Shown here one piece after another: positions 21,495 through 34,100 of a stretch of 64,000 bases of DNA. The notes below the pieces were generated by a model that ran no database searches, was not told the DNA's origin, and was given only the letters and a program-made list of their open reading frames with translations. A program made the translations under genes and the position numbers. Every line of letters begins with the position of its first letter. The first letter of the stretch is position 1. The DNA is from Hedera helix (taxonomy: Eukaryota; Streptophyta; Magnoliopsida; Apiales; Araliaceae): contig OX359273.1 of NCBI GenBank assembly GCA_947179155.2, positions 42,877,023 to 42,941,022 on the forward strand. Reading direction: 5' to 3'.

Positions 21495-21880
21495 TAGGAA
21501 ATTGCCTAGGTGCTAGGTGTCCCCTCTACCACCTAGTACTTTTTAGAACATTGATATGAAGATGTTCATGCGTAATAATTCACATTCTTAAAGGAATGCA
21601 TTCCACTTCTAGACATAGCATTAGTCTTTTAATCTCATTGCCTTACTCAAAAAACTCCTTATCAATGATATACAAGACATGTTAAAAATCACAATTACAA
21701 TAGTGTATCAACAGACCATAAGGGATAATAATTGTTTAACAAGAAGCAAGATTTGAATTAAAAGGATGCCCTTTGCAATAACTAACTTCCAACTCAACTT
21801 TATATGATTCCATGTACAATGAAAATTTCAAGCACCGGTAAATAGATATAAAATCATACTACAATAGTGGCAACCAAAAG

Positions 21881-22546
21881 CAAGGCTATTAAACTCGGAT
21901 CGGACCGCCGGTTCGTTGACACTCCGATCCGGTTCAAACAAAAAAATCATTTTTGGTCAAAATCCGGCGGTTGAACTGGTTGACCCAATGACTGTTTTAC
22001 CGATACTTTTTTTTTATTATTATTTTTAATTTAAGCCTTTGAATTTGATTGAATGTATCTTTGATTGAATTTTGAGTTATGATCATGATTTAATATCTTT
22101 CTTTCATATAAATTTAGTATTTATTTGAATTGTATAAAGTAAACACTTTATAAATAAATTTAATTTTTTTACTGAATTTGATTGAATATATCCTATAGAT
22201 ATTTATGTTCATTTGTGTTTGATTTTATCACTCTTGAGTCTTGAGTTTTGAGTTATAATCATGATTTAATATCTTTCTTTTTATATAAATTTAATATTTA
22301 TTAGAATTGTTTAAAGTAAACATTGTACAAATAGGTTTAATTTTTTTTATGTATAGATAAATTTATTAATTTTACATATTTACTAAACATTATATATAAT
22401 AATAATTAATATATTTTATTATTTATTATTTATTACATATTAATGACATTACCGGTTCAATAACGGTTCGACTACTGATTGGATCAGTGACTCATCCACT
22501 AGGTACCTTTTCCGATTCGATGATCGGTTCGGGTTTAAGAACACTG
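21881..22546. mobile_element. Non-autonomous hAT element with 8-bp target duplication
   Basis: The left end CAAGGCTATTAAACTCGGAT is mirrored at the right by a terminus whose reverse complement is CAGTGTTCTTAAACCCGAAC. The flanks ACCAAAAG (21873-21880) and ACCTAAAG (22547-22554) form an 8-bp target duplication with one mismatch, the hAT hallmark. Subterminal regions are rich in CCGGTTC/GAACCGG words. The AT-rich middle holds a diverged internal duplication of about 180 bp (copies near 22065 and 22248, both with CATGATTTAATATCTTTCTT). No transposase is present. Confidence 0.7.
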
Positions 22547-23107
22547 ACCTAAAGTATAGGAGAAGTCATCACAATATTCATCAAGATGGATTGCACCAAG
22601 TTGATTATTAAATTTAGAAAACGCTCAAGACCCTTGGAAAATTAAAACATATGTGACACTGTTTTTAAAGAGACCGACATCACAGAGGTGTCGAGCAATC
22701 TGAGTTGGAATATTAGAGTACAATAAGCAACGGTTTAGTAATCTCACATGGTTTCCAGTCGATAGTACCCTATTTTTATATGGATTACTGCATCATAAAA
22801 TTTTAGAAGAAGATCAAGTTATAAAGACTTAACACAGACTTCTAACTATAATAGTAACAATGATAATAACTATCATTGTTATTACCATCTACTACCACTG
22901 CAGTTGTGTTCTTTTTTGGTTAGAAGAGAATTTTTCTTTATATATTTAAAATGACGAGACCAAACAAGAAGGCAGCTAATTTGTAGGCTAATATGTGTAA
23001 CAACCAAGTCAACTCAATAAATTAATGGTCCTAATATTTTTTTTAGCACCGAGGCAAGAAACATTAGCATACATTTATAATTGAAAGGGAAAAGTAGATA
23101 TGCTTAC

Positions 23108-26100
23108 CGCTTTGCCCAGATGATGCTGCAGGAAGTGTAGGAATTTTAACAGCTGTAGTGCAGAAAAAATCATATGTAAATGAGTATGCATATTAGTTTA
23201 TACTAGCTGAAAGTATTTTCAACTGTACAGGGGAAAAGATTTGGAGATTCCATCAGTTTAAATTGAATTTCCATTATCACATACTTTTATTGCATGATTG
23301 AGTTGGCAACTGAGAAGTAGAGGGCCAAGGAGCTGGGATGTTATCATTCAAATCACAAAGGAAGCTGACCCCTGAAGATTGGTCATATATAACATCGGAT
23401 GGCAAGCTAGGCAAAAGGCACCCGGATTCTACACAGAAAGCAAACAAAGGTAAGTTAGAAAGGGAACTGAAACATAAGATTACAAGAAGAAAGTGATAAG
23501 ATTTTCTAAATAGCTAACTAAAACACATACGGTTAAAATCAAAATTAAGGCTGTAATCTGGAATCCACCAAGGCCGGCCTTAGCCTCCTGAAACTCTGTT
23601 CCATTTTCACAAGTCATCTGTTTTTACCAGTTTGCTTACAGTAGAAGGGTAGTGTACCGCGGGGGATAGGGTTCTTAGGTGTATAGAGCTGGTAAGGAGG
23701 CATGACATACCTTAGGAAAAGGGCTCCTTAGAGTTGATGAGTGCAAAGAACAGAGGAAAACCAAGGAGGGAGAGATTAGAGTCTGGGGAGCGATAGGGCT
23801 AGAGCTAGCTAGCCTCAAATGTAGTTCCCTAGAAAAGCGGGAACATATTTGTGGGATCTCAAACTTCTCAAATTCTTGGAGAATGTTGGGAGGGATTCCA
23901 GGATTGACTTTGAGTTCAAATGGAGTTTCAATCAGTAGTCTGATAATTAATTATGAGATGTCTAGCCGTAATGAAGAAACAAACACAAGCACTATGGGAT
24001 TAAAAGGAAACAATCTTTTTGTGTCTCTTATTGAATCATTTTGAGAAGAAAAATAAAAATGGAAACATTTTGTAAAAAGGAGGTAGTAATATTTTGAAAT
24101 CATTGATAATTCAGATACTAAGCAATCTAGGTTATGTTTATGAGTAAAAAAATTGGAATCAAGTCCTGCAAAAAGATTTCAGAAATTAAGCTGGCGGATA
24201 AAAATAATTTCCAGACTAACAAAAGTAATTGACAGCGCTCCCAAAAAAATCCCGAGCACCTCTATAGCATAAAACAATTTTTCCTTTTGGGTGTGAATAT
24301 AAATGACATACTAACAGGATATTTACCTTTCGGTCCAACTGGTCCATTCGAAATGTGGATTGCCACATCACATCAACAAAGCAAATCGTGTATTAGTATT
24401 AGCTTTAATTTGTGAAACCGATACACTTGTGGTGACATAGTCAAACATGACTAACCTTGGAGGGAAAAATCCTTGAGGGTAATATGGCAAAGGTAATAAA
24501 CATTTTTTGTAATATTTACTTTCTGCAGTTTCATTCCAAGTGATGCAGCACAATCTAAAGCTTGCAAGTTGGTTGTAAAGCTCTGCTTTTGCAAGTGAGA
24601 GACATAGCCCGCCATAGCATTACAACATGCTGTTTGGTTGCTTATCTCATTTCCACACTCCTTCATAACAGGGTTTACATTGGGGAAATCCAAGGGGCAA
24701 ACTGAAGTAGAAATGAAAATATACAAAGAATTTCCATTATTGGTTAATGTCATTGAGTATATAAAATGAGTTAGCATTATCCATGCAGGTCACCATACTT
24801 AAAGAAAGAAACTGATTTCTTCTCAGAAGGTTCAGAAAATCACAAGTATAAACATAAACACTGTCATCTCTGGAGATGTGAAATCTGAGCAGGTGATGTG
24901 TAAACTGTGAAGGTAATGAACAAAAAAGACTCAACTGTGAATATATCAACACTGGCTGCCCATAGTTGACTATCAGATGAACAACATTATGGTAAGTGTA
25001 CACGTTCTGATGAGCGAAATTGTATGAACTGAATTCTGCCCAATTAGAAAACAGTCACCTAGTGTCCGTCCCACTTACAAAATAGGTGGTAGACTGCTTG
25101 CTCCCTAGACTTGATCAACATTTTCAATTGACAACAAAGAACATGATAAGCAGAGAATTTTGGAATTTGGATTTTTTGTTATATGACTATAACTTATGTA
25201 GAACTTGAATGATGATACATGCTGCAATGCAATGTAAGAAGTTACGTACATTCCTGGTTTACCTTTATTTATATTGCAATTAGATAGTCCTCTAAGGACC
25301 TTTTTTGCATGAGAAGGATCAAGTTTACTTGCCAGTCATCGGAGTACAATACTTCTGCAATCACCAATCCTATTTGACCGGTCAGACAATGCATGATGCT
25401 CATCCATGCTCATAAGATCATAAGCTTTTAATGCAATCTTTTTAGCAGCTTCTGATATAGCATTCTGACAAATTTGCTCACAACATTCATTGACAAGATC
25501 AATCTTTCCACAAACTCATCAACTTCTTTGACTGGACAAGAACCTTCGGTGAGTTTGTTGTGTGGATCAAACATATCTGCTGCAAACCATTATTGGCACC
25601 CTGACTCACCAGAATTTGCTGAAAATCTGAGAGGCAATCTTTTGCAGAGGTCCCATTTACAGCAAGCATATTACTGTATTTACTTGATTGACCTATGAGG
25701 ATAAGTAAGGTCGCTTCTAACTGTGGACAACATACTAAATTAGCTAGATATGGTGCAAATGCTGCAACACAATCAATTGACGCATCGCTCATCATGCTTT
25801 GAACAGCATCAAAATTTAGCATACATAGTCCTGCAAGACCAAAACAGAAGCACTCAGGGTACATCCTGTAACACATTTCTCATACAATGACACCAGAATC
25901 AAATGTATCACAAACATGCAAAACAAACCTAGGGGAGGTACACTGTTATTTGTAAATGGTGTCAATGGAGAAGGAGCTAAAAGAGGAAGAAAGGGCTGAG
26001 GAGCAGCACTAGGGGAGGTCTCAGGCAATAGAGCATCCGCCTTTTTGTCCAAAATCTCAGAACTCAGATAATTCAATGAACTACAACAGGAATCATGGAG

Positions 26101-27722
26101 GCCTACACAAGGGGCATGCAAGTTTCATAGTAGTGATCCATATTGTCTTTCTTACCAAAGAAAATGAAACAATATAAAATTGAGAGATATAAAGCGAGCA
26201 TGCTTTAATTGGTTGCACAAATGTACTACATAGAGGCACACAGAACTACAGAAAGCAAATGGTCAAAACTAAAAAGAGGCAAATCATAAAAACAATAAAT
26301 GCACAAAATAAAATCATATCAAAATGGATGTGAATGTATGTGTTTACAGACACACACCCTGATAAGCAAATATGGGTTTTGCATCTTCTTCAATGTCAAA
26401 ATGAAATCTTGATCCTCCTAATGAGTATCCTTGTTTCACTTTCAGGTTGAGGGTGCTGCAAGGATGACGAAAGGACTATATATATGATAAGAGCTGAGGC
26501 AATGTTTCCTGGAATGTGGATTATATCATTCGTGGAACCAATAGAGGAACATTGTACGTTACAAAAGCTAAAAATTGTTATGCTACAAGTTGCTTTATAT
26601 GGATGCTAATAATTACGAGTTATCTTAGAATCTAAATGCAATAATGCTAAATTTCATAGACGATTGTTAGTTGCAACAAGTTGATTGTTCTAGAAATAAT
26701 TTAATTGGTGTTTGAGCATCCAATACTAAGTTAGAATAATCAATATTGATATTTGTGCAGTAAGAGTTAGAATACAAAGAAATATTTGGGTATGTAAAAT
26801 TTTGAGTTTCGGAGCGTTAGAGTGCCATTTTTGGGAATATGTATCAATATGCAGTTTGCAAGGTCAATAATAAGATTATCTTGTAACTTTGAGTTGAACC
26901 ACTCCAAAGACGAGGATTAGCGAAAATGGCAGCCCAAAGAAACAAAACAAGATATAGGTAGCAATCAAATTAATAGTTAGGATATAGAACAAAGGTTTTG
27001 GTGACGCTAAATTGAGCCTTCCTACAAATTCTTAGCAAAGGTCACGCTTCTTCCAGCTACAATTTTAAGCACTATAAGACTACAAGTTATTTTAAATTAG
27101 GCACTTAGTTATCACACAATGCTATTCAGTATACAACTAAAACTCCACCAAGAAAAGATTACTTCTTCACTAGTGTATCTGATGGCAGTTTTTAACATAA
27201 TCATAGACTCGGACTTTGAACTAGTGAAAATAGGATAAATCGTCTCCTAGTCCCTCCTTGAAGTCAAAACCATAATATTGTGGTAACTGGTAACCCAGAA
27301 TAATGCCATGCCAAGACTAATAAGCAAGCTCAGAAACTTAAACAAAAAGCAGAAAAAGGCATATAGGTATTGGAAGTAACCAAAAAAAAAAAAAAAAGGT
27401 AGAAAGTACTGATGGTGCAAAAGGAATAAGTTAAATTAATTAAACAGCAAATACAGCAAGTCTAGACAAAATTTAGTAAATAAAGAAACAAACTGAAAAA
27501 CCCATGTCGCCAAACCCCCAAAAGAGCATAAATACGAAAACCCAACACCCTTGAATATGAAGCGCCTGCGCCCATATGCGAGCCAAAAAACTACAGATCA
27601 TGCAACAATTATGGAACCCAGAAAGCATTTTAAACTTTAAAGAATAAGCATAAATACTGACAGAGAAACACAATTAGAAGATTAAAATGGAGATGGAGAC
27701 TGGGAACCACGCGCTCTCTCAT
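23108..27722 (-). pseudogene. Broken GPI-anchored protein gene, At1g61900 type
   Basis: Minus-strand exons are recognisable at 25929-26102 (start uncertain), 25263-25830, 24456-24701, 23285-23428 and 23108-23152, with good GT-AG borders. They give PQPFLPLLAPSPLTPFTNN, VCCPQLEATLLILIGQSSKY, NQTACCNAMAGYVSHLQKQS, LQALDCAASLGMKLQK and FLCDLNDNIPAPWP, the Cys-rich extracellular protein family of At1g61900. A possible signal-peptide exon begins at the ATG at 27720-27722 (MRERVVPSLHLHFNLLIVFL), and a clean ORF exon lies near 26350-26455. The 568-bp exon is damaged in three ways: a one-base frameshift near 25550-25566, a deletion of roughly a dozen codons near 25500-25506, and TGA at 25336-25338 where the family has Trp. 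The hydrophobic GPI-attachment tail was not found. Splice sites remain intact, so decay is probably recent. Confidence 0.8.
26595..26910. repeat. Dispersed repeat, copy B
   Basis: Matches the copy at 7300-7640 over about 300 bases with many indels (see that entry). It lies in an intron of the GPI-anchored protein pseudogene. Confidence 0.45.
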
Positions 27723-27779
27723 GCCTGTTCCGTGTAGCTCAGACTCCCAAAGAAAGAAAGAAACACTTAGAAGAAAATT

Positions 27780-29480
27780 ATCAAACAGTGCAAGAACCCG
27801 AAATGGGTAGAGATTGTTACAGCAAGAATTAGAAGTTCAATTTAGACAATTGAAGAAATGGTGGGGTTGTGAGAATAAAGAATAGTGTAGGGAGTCGGGG
27901 GCGCCATGAATGAGCAGCTAAGTGTGTGGGGACAAAAGCAGCAATTAGCATTCAGAAAATAGCTGTCCATAATAATCCTTGTGTAAAAGACCCCTCCTTT
28001 AAAATGAAAGACATAAATTTTAGTTCGAAACTCCGAATATAATAGGTCTATTTGCTTGTTAAATTGGTATAAAATCCAAGAATGGCCTTTTCCCACACTC
28101 TTAACTACTAACCCACAGCCAAACAGGCAATGGTTACGGTTCACACGAATGGCACGAAGAACAAAGAGGATTCTTTTGAACCCATTTGTCTAACCTTGAA
28201 ACCTTTTACATTCAACTGTCATTTTCTATTTTACAAGTTTGATAGTAGTTTAAGTCATTTTTTTAATAAATATTTAATAATTTTTATTGATATACTTATT
28301 ATTTTTTATTGACATAATATATAATTGATATTGATAATAATTGTATATATTTGACAACATACAAAAAATTTATACAACGTATCAAATTTTTTTTTTCTTT
28401 GAATGATTGACTCGAATTATATTGACTCATGATCCATACTAACTTGATAAAAGTATTGAATATATATAATTATTGATTTCTTGGATCATGTTAAAAACTT
28501 AAAAGAAAAAATGGGAAAAATTAAATTCAACACGACCTTTTTATTCATTAGAAATCCAAATTTTCGAGAATATCATCACAAGGATAATGAAGTTTCATAA
28601 ACAAATATTAAGAATCTCATTTAGAAATGACAATAGTCATAAGCTTTACAACAGGAAAAAAGAAAACTCTTAAATAATAACGGTGATGATAAGTTAACAA
28701 TATCTGATAAAAAGATATAGAAGTTTCCTATTTTTTTTTATTAAAAAAAGGTCATTAATACTATTTTGCATATTATATTTTGTGTATATATAGTTATATT
28801 ATTATTTTTTTGTATTTTATACATTTATATATACATCAAGTAAGAGACTATTTATTGATTAGTTTATTTTAATTATTTATAATTTACATTTTATTCAATT
28901 ATGTTCCTGAGCTGTGGAGACAAATCTATTAGGTTTTAAATTTTATTCTAATTATGTGAGATTGTATTTTCTTTTTGAAATTGGACTCTCTTTTTTTGTA
29001 TTGTAGAACTTTATTTCCTTTTTTATTGTGAGAGAGCATGACGGAGGTTTTCCTCATTTCTATAATAACATATGGCCTCTTCAGTTATGTTTTTGAGTGG
29101 GAATTTAGAAGAGAAAACATAAAGCTGGGCCAACGTTTTCTGGGCTGGAGCATGACGGGCCATGGATTACTGAGGGTGGTATGCCAGTCTTTACGTATTT
29201 ATGAAAACTATAGGTCCACAGTCCAAAAATGTGGTTGGGCTTGCTAAATTCATAAACAATTTTTTTTTTTAAAAAATTAGTAATGCAAATTCCAAAGCAA
29301 AAAATTTCAAGATCAATTGAACCTTGACCACTAAAGTAAGACTTTTTTCTTTCATTTTTTTAGTGGTGTGCAAATAGAGAGATTTGGAACGGAAATATCA
29401 TTTCTTTATATTAACAATAATAATAAATAGTGACCTTGATATTAGTGATGACGCATAGGGTATGGGACCTTTAAATATCC
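27780..29480. other. AT-rich intergenic region
   Basis: Contains the region upstream of the GPI-anchored protein pseudogene and then about 1.3 kb of AT-rich DNA. ORFs at 27842-28144 (minus) and 29038-29247 (plus) show no family resemblance and are probably chance frames. Confidence 0.55.
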
Positions 29481-29486
29481 AAAGTA

Positions 29487-29738
29487 TCAATGACAAACTA
29501 ACGTACCCTTTCTTGGAAAACGGAAGGCAGAGGGCATATGGTATCTATCCTTGAAAATGTTGTTCCCAGCTTTGAATGCCACCTTTGTCAACTTGTGCCC
29601 ACCGTGACCTCCCAATTCCCATCCATCACCTTCCATTAAAAGTAATTTTGCTTTTCCCAACTCCTCTCTTGGGGCTTCCACATTTTTTTTTATGTCCAAG
29701 TAAACTCTTGAAGCCTTGAACTGCCCACCATTATTCAT
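29487..29738 (-). CDS. Hypothetical 83-aa protein
   Basis: A minus-strand ORF of 83 residues: MNNGGQFKASRVYLDIKKNV, then APREELGKAKLLLMEGDGWE, LGGHGGHKLTKVAF and FKDRYHMPSAFRFPRKGTL. The composition is balanced and unlike the AT-rich neighbourhood, which argues that it is or was coding. I do not recognise the family and see no signal peptide or membrane segment. A TATATAA motif about 70 bases upstream lies inside the hairpin MITE at 29756-29892, so any promoter would be supplied by the transposon. It could also be a fragment of a larger gene. Confidence 0.4.
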   Translation of the reverse strand: MNNGGQFKASRVYLDIKKNVEAPREELGKAKLLLMEGDGWELGGHGGHKLTKVAFKAGNNIFKDRYHMPSAFRFPRKGTLVCH

Positions 29739-29755
29739 TTGTCCGTATTACCTTT

Positions 29756-29892
29756 TAGAGAATTGATATTTTTATTTAAAAAATTAATAATTTTGTAAAA
29801 TCTCATTTATATAAAAGTGAACTTCACCTATTATTCATGTAAATGAAATCTTGTGAAACTATTAAGTTTTCGATAGAAATATCAATTCTCTA
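29756..29892. mobile_element. Hairpin MITE flanked by TA
   Basis: The ends TAGAGAATTGATATTT and AAATATCAATTCTCTA are perfect inverted repeats of 16 bases including the flanking TA. Pairing continues with mismatches along both arms toward the centre, so the whole 137 bp can fold. TA-flanked foldbacks of this size belong to Tc1/mariner-type MITEs. The element lies 17 bases upstream of the 83-aa minus-strand ORF. Confidence 0.75.
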
Positions 29893-30397
29893 TCTTTCAT
29901 TCTCTCGCTCCCTGTTCTTTTTCTTTCAACATTTTGCCTTTAAGAGTATTATTTAAGTTGATCTTGCAACTTGATTACGAGTAGTTGTATGAAGAGGTAT
30001 TTATTTGTGATAAATGGACTAATATTTATTAAGATATTTTGGTAACTTTGATCTAATACATCTAGTTAAATATTAAATATTATACTCCAATGATACACAC
30101 ACGAATTCTTCATACAAGAAGGCTACTTCCATTAAATAAAAGTGCTAATTTGACAGCGACGAAGATTGACACAAACTTTAATAAATTCCATCTGAGAGTA
30201 CGTGGAAAGACCAGGGAGGGAGCTTCAACACAAGCACCTCAAAATCAGAACCATGCCTGGCCTACCTGGTGGACTCGCTGAGTTTCAAGTTCACCCAATC
30301 TGACTCAGAATTATAGGACAACGATTAAAGGTTCATCTTAGTCCAAAATCTCACCTAATGATTCATTAACAATTAAATCCATTATAAATTTTAATTA

Positions 30398-31006
30398 ACC
30401 ATCAAATCCGGTTTCACTCCAGACTGCGTCCCGAACTCTACTCAAGTCTCGCCCCTTGAGCGTCCGGCCGACCCCTTCATAAACCGAGTTGGCCGTTGAG
30501 TTCCGGCTCCGTGCCAAGTACTCGTGGGGTGGAACCATATCATAGTCGCGATCATCGCCGTCCTCCGACTCATGCATTGACTCAACTGAGTTAATTCGGT
30601 AGATTTTACTCCAATCAGGAACGTTCACTGGTGCCGACGTGGCCATGTGACGTCCACGTGGAGACGCCGTGATCTCCTGACTCCGGATTTGGTGCACGAT
30701 CCTAGGTGACGACGTTCTGCCCGGATCATCAAAGGCCAATGACAGCCTGCCCGGGTGACCGTCCTCCTCCCCACCTCCCCAGCGGCCCCTTATGCTCACG
30801 CTCCTGCTGGGCTCCGGGGGAGCGTGAGGAATCCACGCATCGTTTGACGGTTGGTCGTTCACGCTGACCATGTCGTCAACGGTGGGCCACACATCATCTT
30901 CGCCGAGCTCTGATTCGTCGGTGACCGTTTCGTTGCTTCGACTGTAAGCGTAGCTCCCCAACAAACGCTCGCTGCGACTGATGGTCAATTTCCGACCTTT
31001 GGCCAT
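30398..31006 (-). CDS. Senescence regulator S40 family protein (DUF584)
   Basis: An intact, intronless minus-strand ORF of 203 residues starting MAKGRKLTIS. It has the full S40/DUF584 pattern: HMATSAPVNVPDWSK (120-134), the acidic stretch ESEDGDDRDYD (146-156), MVPPHEYLARS (157-167) and the C-terminal block ANSVYEGVGRTLKGRDLSRV (172-191) ending VWSETGFDG. The N-terminal half is Ser/Pro/Glu rich and variable, as in the family. S40 proteins are small, plant-specific and largely nuclear, and are induced in leaf senescence, darkness or stress; this member's role is inferred from family only. Base composition is clearly GC-richer than the flanks. TATA box at 31166-31174 gives a leader of about 130 bases. 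Confidence 0.95.
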
Positions 31007-31165
31007 GTATCATCACAACAGCCGCCGGCGACCGGAGTCTTGATTTTCGGGGTACCCAGATGGGGAAATATGTAGATAAGGATTTATGTACGTATATGAG
31101 CTAACGTTGTAGCTCCGTTAGAAAAGTTTTGTAAAACACAGAGTGAGCTATGATGCCAAGGAGAA

Positions 31166-31174
31166 GTATATATA
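31166..31174 (-). promoter_or_regulatory. TATA box of the S40 gene
   Basis: TTATATATA-type motif on the minus strand about 160 bases upstream of the start codon at 31006, with no competing motif nearer. Confidence 0.5.
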
Positions 31175-31179
31175 ACAAT

Positions 31180-34100
31180 TGATTGATGATTGCATAAGCC
31201 AGGCCCACCACATTCATTTCATGTGAATTTGGAGTTCATTTTGTATGCATTTTCTTAATGCGACAAACATGGTGGGAATAGAAGACGAACAAGTAACTGT
31301 AAAATAGAATAGGAGGCTAATGAAAGTGGTAAAAATGTGAGTCCAACGTTTCATCATCGGAGGCGCGTTTCAAACACGTAAAAAGTTCTAGATTGAAATG
31401 ATGAATTGGTATGCAACTTGGATTTGGATATTTTATTCAGCTGCAGTAATTGGCCTACATAGTTTGGACGAACATAGGCAGCATCGAATACCTGTATTTC
31501 TTAACAGTTTCTGTCATGTGGGCTCATAGTATTTGGCACTCCAAAAAGTAAATTATATCTATTGCACTTTGAATTTGGACCGGTTTATTTATAATGATAA
31601 ATAATATAACTAATGATATTGTTTTGATGACAAGAAATTAGATATAAAAAATAATATAAAATAACGTGTATAGTAATTATTGATTATAATCGTCTTATCC
31701 ATTTATGTATGTTGAAATACGCACTAATTATACTATGATATATTATTTTGTATCCATCTTCAAGTAATTATTTTTTGTCACCGTAAAATTACTTTATAAC
31801 TAAATTTAAAAAAAATATATTTTTAATATTCATAAATTTTATAAGTAGGATTCTTTTTATAAAATTGATGATAAAGTTATTATCTTCTATAGTTGATTCG
31901 GGATCTCAAATTTTTTGTCACAATTTTTTTTTTAAATAATGTGTTAGCGTAATATTAATTGAATAAATCTTATTTGATTGATTATGTCATAAAATATTAT
32001 TAAATTATTTAATATTATATTATTTGAAATCAAAAACTGTAAATCCCTAACATTTTCGTATTTATATTATATGTATTGCACTTGCGCACAAATTTTTTAA
32101 CACGTCGCCTAGCAACTAGCAAGTGGCAATTGCAAGCGAGGATGTTCGTGGGGAAAAAAGTGTTCCTCAAAGCGAGGAACCCAAATTACACAAGATTTTC
32201 ATCGTTATTGCAAATTGACCCCTCTACTTATTTGACTCCGTCAAGTACATTCGATCTAGGTCCCACGGACCACGTGGTTACTAGCCCAGTAGACGGCCTC
32301 TATATTGTCGTATCAATAACGAACACGTATATGATACACGAGCGTGGGGTATCAAACACGTGTCTGATATACCAGCTGTGGGGTCCTTATATTGTCTTGT
32401 CATTTTCTGTTCCTCCAACAGAGGCTGCTCTCAGTGGCTAGACGCCATTATTATTATTATTGTTATTTATTTTTTTACGATAGTTCAGACAGACACATCA
32501 AATCGAATTATTAACAAATCAAACTAAAAATTATAAGATCAAAAAATCAAAATTTATAAAATTAAAAAATTAAAATTATATTAATCAATTTCGATTTAAT
32601 TTATTAAAAAATTAAAACTGATAAAATGTTTTAATATTATAATATAATTTATATATATATTTTTTAATAATTATTTATTTGATATAATTATATATATTTT
32701 TTATAATTTGGTGCATATCAATTCCATGTTATCTAACAATACATTACTTTAAAATTTGGTGACATACTAATTTTTTTTATATACTTAAGTTTTAATAACC
32801 GACTAAATTGACCGAATAAATCGATAATCGAATAAACCGATAATCGATTAAGGAAGAAAATTTTGAGTGATTTTAAATTTTAATTTTTTATAATCGACTT
32901 AAATAATTTAATTATTTTTTTATTTATTAAACTAATTAAACCGACTATTGTCTCTTAACTTTATAGATATTAAGAGTTGAGTGATATCACTGATTAAAAA
33001 CTTTTGGCGCCACTCTCTTTTTATGATCTGAATTATTCCAAGTTTTTCACGATTTTAGTCCGACTGATGCCGAAGAACAAATGAAAGTTCGGGGTGACAC
33101 CCACCTTGCGGATTGAGAAATGTTATTTACGTCGACAAATATATAATAAAAATAAATTATAATTAACGTAAAAGTATGTAATTAAATAAAATAAATTAGG
33201 GTGTAATTTTTTTAAATTCTTATTATTTATTGAATATATACACATACGTCATAATTATAATTCACATAAAAAATTTCATAATACATAATAAGATTTTTTT
33301 CAATCATTTTAATTCTTGGGGCTGGGGGTGTTAAAATATTATTCGTATTTTCTAAAATCAATTATGAATACATTTTTGAAATGATTCATGTTAATTTTTT
33401 TTAATTTTTAATATGTCTTAAATAAAATGAAGATAATGAGAGAGACAAATTTTAAAATGCAAAATAATTGTGGATCAATAAATCGATTGATTGATTGATG
33501 AAGGTGTGATGTGTATAGTAATCGGCCACGATGCAAAGGTAATTTTAAGTTACTCAACGTATCTCTATTATTATTATTATTATTATATAAAAATGTAATA
33601 ATGACGTAAATAAAGTCCACATTTTTTTCTTTTTTTTAGAGAAACAAATATAAGAGAGAGGGAAAGGTAGAGATTAGAGAAGCAAAGTTTTTTATTTGGG
33701 TTAAATTGGACGGTTCAGAATTGTGGAGCTGGACATATGTGGGTCCCACTAAGCACTTTGTCTGTCAAGTATCAACATTCATCATTGAGGCCACTTTAGA
33801 GTCTCACAATCAGATGGTCCTTAAACAAGAGTCCAAAATTGCTCAAACTTAAAAAATTTCAGTTAGTTATCGTTGCTATTATTCCCTATTTGGTAGTTGG
33901 TGCCACTGTAAATCTTAATTACGGGGGGCTACTGGCCTCAAGTTTGAAGGGGCTGAGGAGCCCACCGCCCTACGCCAGCTGGCACTGATTGGACCTAGTA
34001 AGAACCCACTTCTACTGTTTGGATTTGCAAGGAGTGGACGCCCCTGGCTCTGATTCTGTTACCGTGATTGTCCTGCTATTTCCAAATTGGGAGTACAGTA

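Noticed and set aside
32076..32441. 121-codon plus-strand ORF
   Set aside because: No domain, no promoter signal and no resemblance to a plant protein I know; it crosses a less AT-rich patch where chance frames are expected.
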